The notes beneath the pieces are model-generated. The model was given only the letters and a program-made list of their open reading frames with translations, did no database searches and was not told where the DNA came from. Positions 1 through 5,172 of a stretch of DNA of 5,172 nucleotides are shown here, one piece after another. Positions within the stretch are counted from its first letter, which is position 1, and every line of letters begins with the position of its first letter. Source of the DNA: Verrucomicrobiota bacterium (lineage in GTDB: Bacteria > Verrucomicrobiota > Verrucomicrobiia > Verrucomicrobiales > DEV007); NCBI GenBank assembly GCA_013152075.1, contig JAADHD010000283.1:1-5172 (forward strand), given 5' to 3'. The translations under genes were made by a program, and so were the position numbers.

Positions 1-227
1 TGGGAGCCGAGGTTGAAAATTCGGGAGTTGATCTGCTGGTTACTGTTGGGGAATTGCCTGCATTGATTGCAGCAGGGGTGGGTGCTGACGTGGAAATCAA
101 GAGTTTTGAAAATTGTGATCAGGCGGGGCTGTTTTTGAAGCAGCAGCTCAAGTCTGGTGATCTGTTACTGGTCAAAGGAAGCCGGTCTGCAGGTATGGAG
201 AAAGTGATCGAAAGGCTGACTGACTGA
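1..227 (+). CDS. murF: UDP-N-acetylmuramoyl-tripeptide--D-alanyl-D-alanine ligase (MurF), C-terminal 74 residues, partial
   Basis: The frame is open from base 3 to a TGA at 225-227 and encodes the last 74 residues of a Mur ligase. It ends in GDLLLVKGSRSAGMEKVIE, which matches the conserved C-terminal signature of MurF (GD.VLVKGSR...ME.V). The preceding part, with GELPALIAAG and SFENCDQAG, fits the C-terminal Rossmann-like domain that closes over the ATP and dipeptide sites. MurF is a cytoplasmic ATP-dependent ligase that adds D-Ala-D-Ala to the UDP-MurNAc-tripeptide, the last soluble step of precursor synthesis. The start and the ATP-binding central domain lie left of the window. Its stop codon overlaps the mraY start by one base (TGATG), as expected for dcw neighbours. 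The following mraY and murD genes support the identification independently. Confidence 0.93.
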   Translation, partial: GAEVENSGVDLLVTVGELPALIAAGVGADVEIKSFENCDQAGLFLKQQLKSGDLLLVKGSRSAGMEKVIERLTD

Positions 228-1327
228 TGTTGTATTATTTGCATGAACTGAGTGATTATTTCTCGGCCCTGAGACTGTTTGAGGCTCAAACCTTTCGGGT
301 GGCAGGTGCTTGTGTGAGCGCTTTTTTGTTGTGCCTGTTATTGGGTAACCGGGTGATTTTGAAACTGATCTCATTGAAGGCAGGGCAACCTATCAGACAG
401 GCCAGTGAGGTTCATAAACTTGCTGAGTTGCATGGAGGAAAGGGTGGAACGCCAACTATGGGCGGGATTTTACTGATTGGGGCAGTGATTGTTTCAACTC
501 TGTTGTGGGCAAGGCTCGATAACCCAATGATTTGGGCGACTCTGTTTGTAGGTGCAGGTATGGCGGCCTTGGGTTTTGTGGATGACTATCTGAAAGTCAC
601 CAAAAAAACGTCGGAGGGGGTGAGCAGTAAAATGAAACTGTTAGTGCAATTGGTGATTGCGATTTTAGCGATTCACTTTTTGTCAGTGCATGCTGAAACG
701 GCGGCCCACATGAAACAGCTGTATGTACCGTTTTTTAAAGACCCGGTTATTAATGACATGGGATGGTTTGCTTATGTGTTTATGGCGGTGGTCATCGTGG
801 GGTGTTCCAATGCGGTGAACTTGACAGATGGGCTGGACGGATTGGCAACGGGTTGCATGATTTCAACGGCGATGGCCTATGCATTGTTCACCTACATTGC
901 AGGGCATGCGGTTGCTGCAAATTATCTTTTGTTGCCTCATCTTGAGTATGTGGGGGAATTGACTGTTATTTGTGCGGCCTTGGTGGGGGCCGGGTTGGGT
1001 TTCATGTGGTTTAATTGTCATCCGGCGCAAGTGTTTATGGGGGACACTGGATCACTCGCTATCGGGGGGCTGCTGGCTATGGTGGCGATTTGCGCCAAGC
1101 AGGAAATTTTGCTGGTGATTGTGGGTGGGGTGTTTGTGTTGGAGGCCTTGTCGGTGATTTTGCAGGTGCTGAGTTTTAAATTGACGGGAAAACGAATATT
1201 TAAAATGGCTCCGATTCATCATCATTTTGAATTGATGGGGTGGAAAGAAAGTAAAGTGATCACACGTTTTTGGATCATTTCGATCATGTTTGCGATGTTG
1301 GGAATGGTGACGCTGAAGATTCGTTGA
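227..1327 (+). CDS. mraY: Phospho-N-acetylmuramoyl-pentapeptide-transferase (MraY, lipid I synthase)
   Basis: This 366-residue polytopic membrane protein is close to the usual MraY length of about 360. It transfers phospho-MurNAc-pentapeptide from UDP to undecaprenyl phosphate on the cytoplasmic face of the inner membrane, giving lipid I. The family motifs appear in order: GTPTMGG (residues 74-80), FVDDYLK with the Asp pair D119/D120 (117-123), NAVNLTDGLDGLA (195-207), the cytoplasmic loop NCHPAQVFMGDTGS with catalytic-type D273 (263-276), and the histidine motif HHHFE (331-335). About ten hydrophobic segments surround them. The N-terminus MLYYLHELSDYFS has the usual MraY character, which supports the ATG at 227. 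That start overlaps the murF stop, so translation is probably coupled. Only a weak AAAGG lies upstream (211-215), about 11 bases away. No key residue is missing, so the enzyme is probably active. Confidence 0.97.
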   Translation: MLYYLHELSDYFSALRLFEAQTFRVAGACVSAFLLCLLLGNRVILKLISLKAGQPIRQASEVHKLAELHGGKGGTPTMGGILLIGAVIVSTLLWARLDNPMIWATLFVGAGMAALGFVDDYLKVTKKTSEGVSSKMKLLVQLVIAILAIHFLSVHAETAAHMKQLYVPFFKDPVINDMGWFAYVFMAVVIVGCSNAVNLTDGLDGLATGCMISTAMAYALFTYIAGHAVAANYLLLPHLEYVGELTVICAALVGAGLGFMWFNCHPAQVFMGDTGSLAIGGLLAMVAICAKQEILLVIVGGVFVLEALSVILQVLSFKLTGKRIFKMAPIHHHFELMGWKESKVITRFWIISIMFAMLGMVTLKIR

Positions 1328-1328
1328 A

Positions 1329-2669
1329 ATGGAAGATAAAGGAAAGAGAATTGCTGTGTTAGGAGGTGGATCAAGTGGGATCGCCGCCGCGCGACTTGCA
1401 TTAGCCGGAGGAGCACTGGTGTGGGTGTTCGATACCGCTGATGCTGGCAAATTCTCTGAGACGCGCAGCGATCTTGAGGCGTCAGGTATTGAGATGCGTT
1501 GTGGCGAGGATGCGCTAAAAGCTCCGGATAATATTGATCTGATCGTAGTGAGTCCGGGTATTGATCGCGGCACTCCTCTGGTTCGATCCTTTCTGGAGAC
1601 TGGGGCTCCGATGGTCAGTGAAATCGAGTTTGCTTTTCAGCGTGATGATCGTCCGGTGGTCGCGATTACCGGTACCAATGGGAAAACCACGACGACTGAG
1701 TTGTTGACGCATTTTTTGAATGCAAGCGGCCGGCGGACAGTGGCGGCAGGCAATTACGGCAAGCCTTATTCCGAAGTGGCGATGGAAACGGATGCATGGG
1801 ATGTGGTGGCTCTTGAAGTCAGTTCATTCCAGTTGGAGGAGATTGATACTTTTCGGCCAGAGGTGAGTGTGTGGATGAATTTTGCTCCGGATCATATGGA
1901 TCGCTACCGCTCACTGGATGAATACCGTCAGGCCAAGTTGAGAATATTTGAAAACCAGACATCGGCGGATACGGCTATTGTGAAAGCCGAGGAATCTCTA
2001 GAAGGAATCAAGGCGCGGCAAATTCGTTTCAGCGCTTTTTGTGATGACGCGGATTTCACCTATAAAAGCGGCAAGATTTCTTTGCACGGAGAAGAGCTTG
2101 TTGATTTTAAGTTAAGCAAGTTGCATGGTCGGCATAATGCAGAGAATGTGATGGCTGCGTTGGCGGCGGTTAAGGCTTTGGGATTGCCGATTGATTCGAT
2201 GCAGCAGGCGTTATGCCAATATGATCCACCGGCGCATCGCTGCGAGAAAGTGGGCGAGATCGGGGGCGTGTCTTTCATTAATGATTCCAAGGCTACCAAC
2301 CTTCACGCGCTTGAGAGTTCATTGAGAGGCCAGGAGGCGGGCGTGGTATTGATCGCGGGGGGTAAGGACAAAGGTTTGGATTACAGTGAAATAACCCAGG
2401 TTGTGGTTGATCATGTCAGCCAGGTTTTTGCCATTGGCGAAATAGCGGAGAACATCTCCAGAGACTGGCAGGATCATTTGCCATGTAAAAAAGCAGAGTC
2501 TTTAAAGCAGGCGGTGGAGTTGGCGATGGAGGCGGCGGACGCAGATCAGGTGGTGCTGTTTTCACCCGGAACATCTTCTTTCGACATGTTCAGTGGATAT
2601 ATCGAACGCGGTGAAACTTTCAGGAAAATTGTAAGCGAAATAAAAACCCAAGCAGGAGAACAAGTATGA
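1329..2669 (+). CDS. murD: UDP-N-acetylmuramoylalanine--D-glutamate ligase (MurD)
   Basis: This 446-residue cytoplasmic Mur ligase has a typical length for MurD (E. coli 438). It adds D-glutamate to UDP-MurNAc-L-Ala using ATP. Three domains can be followed. The N-terminal UDP-binding Rossmann fold has AVLGGGSSGIAAA (9-21) and VVSPGI (73-78). The central ATPase has the P-loop GTNGKTTT (115-122), EVSSFQLE (163-170), DHMDRY with H189 (188-193), and QAKLRIF, where K203 corresponds to the carbamylated lysine. The C-terminal domain has GRHNAENVMAALA (267-279), AHRCEKV (302-308), NDSKATN (318-324), AGGKDKG (343-349) and FSPGTSSFDMF (411-421). The last motif reads PGTSSFD where E. coli has PACASLD, a variant that need not affect function. 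The ATG lies one base after the mraY stop with no clear Shine-Dalgarno sequence, so re-initiation from mraY is likely. Assignment to MurD rather than MurC, E or F rests on the N-terminal fold and the SSFQLE, DHMDRY and SFD motifs. Confidence 0.97.
   Translation: MEDKGKRIAVLGGGSSGIAAARLALAGGALVWVFDTADAGKFSETRSDLEASGIEMRCGEDALKAPDNIDLIVVSPGIDRGTPLVRSFLETGAPMVSEIEFAFQRDDRPVVAITGTNGKTTTTELLTHFLNASGRRTVAAGNYGKPYSEVAMETDAWDVVALEVSSFQLEEIDTFRPEVSVWMNFAPDHMDRYRSLDEYRQAKLRIFENQTSADTAIVKAEESLEGIKARQIRFSAFCDDADFTYKSGKISLHGEELVDFKLSKLHGRHNAENVMAALAAVKALGLPIDSMQQALCQYDPPAHRCEKVGEIGGVSFINDSKATNLHALESSLRGQEAGVVLIAGGKDKGLDYSEITQVVVDHVSQVFAIGEIAENISRDWQDHLPCKKAESLKQAVELAMEAADADQVVLFSPGTSSFDMFSGYIERGETFRKIVSEIKTQAGEQV
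2654..2658 (+). promoter_or_regulatory. Shine-Dalgarno site of the LysM gene
   Basis: AGGAG lies seven bases before the ATG at 2666, inside the 3' end of murD. It is the only strong Shine-Dalgarno match among the genes whose starts are visible here. It fixes the LysM start even though the gene overlaps murD by four bases (ATGA). Confidence 0.8.
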
Positions 2670-3547
2670 AAAAGCAGAGAAGAAAAAGAGGAGGATCTAC
2701 AAGTCGCGGACTGGTAGGAGCTTTGTTTAAAGGAACACAGCGTCTGCCCGCCCATGTGAGTGAAGAGCCGGAGTGGTATCTGGATGGGGCTGAAGTCAAA
2801 TTGACTAGAGTATTCACTATCGTTTTGATTCTTCATTTGGTAGCCGTTGGCGGAATTCTGGCATTCAAAATGATTGAAAAGGCTTCGGTGCCGGAGGTGA
2901 TAGTGAGCACGGAGAAAGATCTGCCCGCGCAACCGGAATCAGGACAGGCTAAAAAAGCGACACCTGCGGGTAAGACAGCAGCTGTTAAACAGGCAACAAA
3001 AGCTCCCTTGAAAGTTGAGCGGAGAAATCCGGTCATCATCGATGATCCTTCGAGAAAGGGATTGTCCGTTTACCGTGTTTCAAGCGGCGAGACGCTGGTT
3101 GATATTGCCAGAGATCAGCGAGTGAGTGTGGCAGAACTCAGGAGATTGAATGACTTACACACTGGTGATAAACTTTACGCAGGCAAATGGCTTTCCATTC
3201 CTGATAAGAAAAAAACCGTGGTTGGCAATGGGGCTTCGTCTAAGAAGGAGAAGAAAGTTGCATCAGCTCCAAAAGCAAAGGTTTTGAAGGCGGTGCCGAT
3301 TGGTAACAGTCCCAAAGCAAAGCCGGTAAAAGCTGTCGTAGCCAAACCTGTGTCTCAAAGTGCTAAGGTAAGTGCGGCTGCTAAGAAGAAGAAAGTCGGC
3401 GCTACTTATGTTGTTAAGTCTGGAGATAACCTGTATAAAATAGCCCGTCAAACTGGGGTTACCTATTCGTCTTTAATATCGCTGAACAAACTTGATAAAC
3501 CTGAGTTGTTACAAGTTGGTCAAGTGTTGAAAATTCCGGGTAATTAA
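2666..3547 (+). CDS. Membrane-anchored protein with two LysM domains, in the chlamydial nlpD position of the dcw cluster
   Basis: This 293-residue protein has a very basic N-terminus (KKQRRKR, residues 2-8) and one hydrophobic segment (about 49-68). By the positive-inside rule it is a single-pass inner-membrane protein with its C-terminus outside. The first LysM domain spans about 134-178 (LSVYRVSSGETLVDIA to KLYAGKWLSIP). A Lys/Ala/Pro/Val-rich linker (about 180-243) follows, then a second LysM at about 247-291 (TYVVKSGDNLYKIA to LLQVGQVLKIP). LysM binds N-acetylglucosamine-containing glycan, so the protein probably holds peptidoglycan near the division machinery; that role is inferred from domain and context. 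The protein ends right after the second LysM, and no M23 peptidase, amidase or NlpC/P60 domain is present, so catalysis is unlikely. Chlamydiae carry nlpD at this place, between murD and ftsW. The name nlpD is withheld because the peptidase-like domain is absent. The start is set by the AGGAG and the ATGA overlap with murD. Confidence 0.9.
   Translation: MKKQRRKRGGSTSRGLVGALFKGTQRLPAHVSEEPEWYLDGAEVKLTRVFTIVLILHLVAVGGILAFKMIEKASVPEVIVSTEKDLPAQPESGQAKKATPAGKTAAVKQATKAPLKVERRNPVIIDDPSRKGLSVYRVSSGETLVDIARDQRVSVAELRRLNDLHTGDKLYAGKWLSIPDKKKTVVGNGASSKKEKKVASAPKAKVLKAVPIGNSPKAKPVKAVVAKPVSQSAKVSAAAKKKKVGATYVVKSGDNLYKIARQTGVTYSSLISLNKLDKPELLQVGQVLKIPGN
3269..3337 (+). repeat. Short direct repeat inside the LysM linker
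   Basis: The linker between the two LysM domains contains PKAKVLKAV (residues 202-210) and, 14 residues later, PKAKPVKAV (216-224). The coding bases are similar but not identical (ccaaaagcaaag against cccaaagcaaag). This looks like old internal duplication or simple compositional bias in a flexible basic spacer. Similar Lys/Ala/Pro tracts often span the periplasm or contact the anionic wall. Confidence 0.5.
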
Positions 3548-3605
3548 GCGCGATTTATTAGGCTAAACTTTCGCGACTGGTGTTTAAACAAAACCGAAAA
3601 AACTG
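3548..3605 (+). other. Spacer between the LysM gene and ftsW with two small inverted repeats
   Basis: This 58-bp stretch is the only real gap before ftsW in an otherwise overlapping gene run. It holds a 5-bp inverted repeat, CGCGA at 3549-3553 with TCGCG at 3571-3575 (17-base loop). It also holds a perfect 10-bp palindrome, TGTTTAAACA, at 3581-3590. No T-run follows either, so a classic terminator is not supported. No convincing -35/-10 pair was seen and there is no Shine-Dalgarno sequence before ftsW. The palindrome could be an operator or chance AT-rich sequence; nothing here decides it. Confidence 0.35.
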
Positions 3606-4754
3606 ATGTCAAAATGGAGCGCACAAATTCTGATGGCGGCAGTAGTTTTCCTGCTTGGGGTGGGAGTGGTTATGTTGGTCAGCACCAGTGTGTTTGGAAG
3701 TGAGGCGCCAAGTGATGATATCTATTATGACGTGAAACGTCAGGTCATGTGGCTTGTTCTCGGTTGCATGGTTTGCCTGCTCATGGCGTCTGTGGATTAT
3801 CACCTTTTGCAAAAGATGGTGTGGGGGATATACGGGATTTGCATCCTGCTACTGGCCCTGTGTTATGTGCCTGGGATTGGGCAGACGATTAATGAAGAGA
3901 GTCGTTGGGTAAGTATTGGTGGATTATTCAGTCTGCAGCCATCAGAACCGGCCAAACTGGCCCTGGTGATCGTGGTGGCGCATTGGTTTTCCCATTATGC
4001 GAAGGACGGTAAGCATTTCCTGCGAGGGTGGTTGGCACCTGGATTGATTGCCGGGCTGATTGTCGTGTTGGTATTATTCGAGGTTGATATGGGCACGACG
4101 ATTATTCTTTCAGCGGTGGTTTTTGTCATGATGTTTGTCGGCGGCACTGATTGGAAATACCTGACCTTGACGAGTGTTGTGGCGGTGGGTGCATTTACTA
4201 TGATGGTTTTTCAAATGCCGGATAAGATGGCGAGATTGACCGCTTTCATGGATCCCGAACTGCATCGTTCGGGTGTGGGTCTGCAGCAATTCATGGCATT
4301 GATAGCCTTGGGATCCGGCGGAGTAGAGGGCATTGGGATGGGGGCGGGCAGGTTGAAGATGTTGTATATGCCATTTGCCCATACCGACTTTATTTTCCCA
4401 ATGATCGGGGAGGAGCTGGGCTTGAGAATGACCTTGGCAATTGTTTTTGCGTTTTTATTGATTGCTGTATCCGGACTGACAATCGCCTTTCATTCGCGGG
4501 ATCGTTTCGGAACGATGCTGGGGGTGGGAATAGTTAGTTTTATCAGCCTACAGGCGGTGCTTAATATGGGGGTGACAACTTCATTATTGCCAAATACAGG
4601 ATTGCCTTTGCCTTTCATCTCTTGTGGCGGATCGGCCCTGATGGCGGTGATGGCAGGGATTGGGATTTTGTTGAATATTTTCCGACAGGGGGATACATCG
4701 GACAAAGAACGATTGCAGGGAGTTCCGAAGGGGCGTATCACACCTCGTGTGTAG
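3606..4754 (+). CDS. ftsW: Septal peptidoglycan glycosyltransferase FtsW (SEDS family)
   Basis: This 382-residue polytopic membrane protein has about ten hydrophobic segments, a usual length for FtsW. FtsW polymerises lipid II into glycan strands at the septum together with its class B penicillin-binding protein partner (FtsI). SEDS signatures present are ESRWVSIGG...QPSEPAKLA (98-118), the conserved loop QQFMALIALGSGG (227-239), AHTDFIFPMIGEELG (258-272) with D261 at the position of the aspartate essential in this family, and NTGLPLPFISCGGSALM (330-346). The last motif usually reads FISYGGS; here the Tyr is Cys340. The dcw position next to murD favours FtsW over RodA or SpoVE. The ATG at 3606 is the first standard start after an in-frame TAA at 3585-3587, and the first membrane segment begins at once (about 7-27). 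No Shine-Dalgarno sequence is visible. The short hydrophilic C-terminal tail (about 360-382) is cytoplasmic. Confidence 0.95.
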   Translation: MSKWSAQILMAAVVFLLGVGVVMLVSTSVFGSEAPSDDIYYDVKRQVMWLVLGCMVCLLMASVDYHLLQKMVWGIYGICILLLALCYVPGIGQTINEESRWVSIGGLFSLQPSEPAKLALVIVVAHWFSHYAKDGKHFLRGWLAPGLIAGLIVVLVLFEVDMGTTIILSAVVFVMMFVGGTDWKYLTLTSVVAVGAFTMMVFQMPDKMARLTAFMDPELHRSGVGLQQFMALIALGSGGVEGIGMGAGRLKMLYMPFAHTDFIFPMIGEELGLRMTLAIVFAFLLIAVSGLTIAFHSRDRFGTMLGVGIVSFISLQAVLNMGVTTSLLPNTGLPLPFISCGGSALMAVMAGIGILLNIFRQGDTSDKERLQGVPKGRITPRV

Positions 4755-4893
4755 GGAGCGGGCAGAAGTTGCTCTCGGATGGGCAACGCCGTGGATTAAC
4801 AGTATTGTTTGTTTTGGATTGTACCAAGGCGAACAGGCGTAAGCCTGTAAACCTAAAAACGGCAATGGGAACAATAAAGTAATTGTAACTTTT
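4755..4893 (+). other. Region after ftsW with no convincing gene
   Basis: About 139 bases separate the ftsW stop from the probable IS end. In this lineage murG is expected at or near this point. No frame shows the MurG N-terminal glycine-rich motif (CGGTGGH). The plus-strand frame continuing to a TAA at 4880-4882 begins inside ftsW in another frame and has no protein-like character. The only structured element is the hairpin at 4827-4854. The region is probably the native ftsW-murG spacer or upstream leader, interrupted by the IS. Confidence 0.5.
4827..4854 (+). other. Hairpin with GNRA tetraloop, possible RNA structural element
   Basis: ACAGGC (4833-4838) and GCCTGT (4843-4848) pair perfectly across a GTAA loop, which is a GNRA tetraloop in RNA. 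Three bases out on each side (CGA and AAA, a symmetric 3x3 internal loop), AGG (4827-4829) can pair with CCT (4852-4854). No T-run follows on either strand, so it is not a standard intrinsic terminator. It could stabilise the 3' end of the ftsW message, act in the leader of the next gene, or be a copy of a dispersed small palindromic repeat. The structure is read directly from sequence; any role is unproven. Confidence 0.4.
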
Positions 4894-5172
4894 GTAGAGC
4901 TTTCTGAAAAAGTCGCTCAAGCGGCCAAATTGTGATTTCTAGTGCCTGCCCCTGCTGTGAAAGTCGCAATTGTTGAGTTCAACTGCACACACAAAGCAAT
5001 TTCCAAAGCCCTGTAGGTGACTCTGGCGATGATATTCCCACCTGCAAAGCTGGTTTTCAGCCAAAAAAGAACCTCTCTCAGCCATTTGTCCAGATTAAGC
5101 ACGATCAACCCTACATAAATTACACTTTCACTTGTATGAGCTAACTTGGCCATAATCCGGTTCAATGTTCCT
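4894..5172 (-). mobile_element. Terminal part of an insertion sequence, continuing past the right edge
   Basis: The right end of the window carries the 3' end of a transposase gene on the minus strand, opposite to the dcw genes. The IS must therefore end a little to the left of the transposase stop at 4917. The sequence GTAGAGCTTTCTGAAAAAGTC (starting at 4894) resembles the TTTCTGAAAAAGTC-like ends common in IS5/IS1182-type elements, so the boundary is placed near 4890-4900. The other end, the matching inverted repeat and the target duplication lie outside the window, so the exact border is uncertain. Confidence 0.6.
4917..5172 (-). CDS. DDE transposase, C-terminal 84 residues, partial (IS5/IS1182-like)
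   Basis: On the minus strand an open frame enters from the right edge and stops at a TGA (4919-4917), encoding at least 84 residues. It reads GTLNRIMAKLAHTSESVIYV, then GLIVLNLDKWLREVLFWL. The pattern NR.MAKLA.TSE....... followed by LVLNLDKWL resembles the last helix region of DDE transposases of the IS4/IS5/IS1182 superfamily, just after the catalytic glutamate. The catalytic DDE residues themselves lie outside the window, so activity cannot be judged. A TTG at 5165-5163 is not the real start, because the frame stays open and protein-like beyond it (GT before LNRIM). The tail after about residue 37 is less recognisable, as is usual for these C-termini. The family name is tentative and made from memory of motif patterns. 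Confidence 0.7.
   Translation of the reverse strand, partial: GTLNRIMAKLAHTSESVIYVGLIVLNLDKWLREVLFWLKTSFAGGNIIARVTYRALEIALCVQLNSTIATFTAGAGTRNHNLAA

Noticed and set aside
1052..1573. Long minus-strand open frame (173 codons) across the mraY-murD junction
   Set aside because: It lies opposite two well-supported conserved genes, has low-complexity His/Ser/Arg-rich composition and no recognisable domain. It is a shadow of the coding strand.
4110..4382. Minus-strand open frame opposite ftsW
   Set aside because: It is a His/Gln-rich shadow of hydrophobic FtsW codons with no domain or upstream signal.
4833..4848. Intrinsic terminator for the dcw transcript
   Set aside because: The stem is good but is followed by AAACCTAAAAAC on the plus strand and CGCCTTGG-type sequence on the minus strand, with no T-run on either. 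The stem is also short, so it is recorded only as a structural element.
4622..4882. Plus-strand open frame starting inside ftsW and running into the gap
   Set aside because: Most of it overlaps the conserved FtsW C-terminus in another frame, and the composition (MWRIGPDGGDG...) is not protein-like. No Shine-Dalgarno sequence was seen. The tail past ftsW has no recognisable motif.
4897..4918. GAGC...GCTC inverted repeat as a transposase terminator
   Set aside because: Only four outer pairs form cleanly, the interior needs bulges, and the bases overlap the presumed IS end, so terminal-repeat sequence explains them better.
1..5172. CRISPR array, tRNA or rRNA genes, or a novel defence or biosynthetic system
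   Set aside because: No regularly spaced repeats, no cloverleaf or rRNA-like sequence, and nearly all of the window is explained by conserved cell wall genes plus one IS end.

Overview
This window is a stretch of a bacterial dcw (division and cell wall) cluster. It reads in one direction as the 3' end of murF, mraY, murD, a membrane-anchored LysM gene and ftsW. After that it is interrupted on the right by the 3' end of an insertion sequence on the opposite strand. A LysM-type gene between murD and ftsW matches the chlamydial order murF-mraY-murD-nlpD-ftsW-murG-murC/ddl as I recall it, so I infer a member of the Chlamydiae/Verrucomicrobia (PVC) lineage. A free-living verrucomicrobial bacterium seems likeliest: the base composition looks balanced, the MurD and FtsW proteins are ordinary in length, and an IS element is present. 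This assignment rests on gene order and protein impressions, not on a search.

Layout. Bases 1-227 are the C-terminal end of murF. mraY (227-1327) overlaps the murF stop by one base, and murD (1329-2669) follows after a single base. The LysM gene (2666-3547) overlaps murD by four bases (ATGA). A 58-bp spacer with a small inverted repeat and a perfect 10-bp palindrome separates it from ftsW (3606-4754). Bases 4755 to about 4893 hold no convincing gene, only a neat hairpin at 4827-4854. From about 4894 to the right edge the sequence is the terminal part of an IS whose transposase runs on the minus strand and leaves the window.

How the genes work together. MurD and MurF act in the cytoplasm on the UDP-MurNAc peptide precursor. 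MurD adds D-glutamate and MurF adds the terminal D-Ala-D-Ala dipeptide. MraY transfers the finished phospho-MurNAc-pentapeptide to undecaprenyl phosphate to make lipid I. MurG, which would be expected next, would make lipid II. FtsW polymerises lipid II at the division septum. The LysM protein probably binds septal or mature glycan from the outer face of the inner membrane. The tight spacing from murF to the LysM gene indicates one translationally coupled transcript.

The coding part is conserved housekeeping sequence, and I found no new defence, CRISPR or biosynthetic system. The points worth a second look are the IS where murG would be expected, the catalytic-domain-free LysM protein in the chlamydial nlpD position, and the hairpin between ftsW and the IS.
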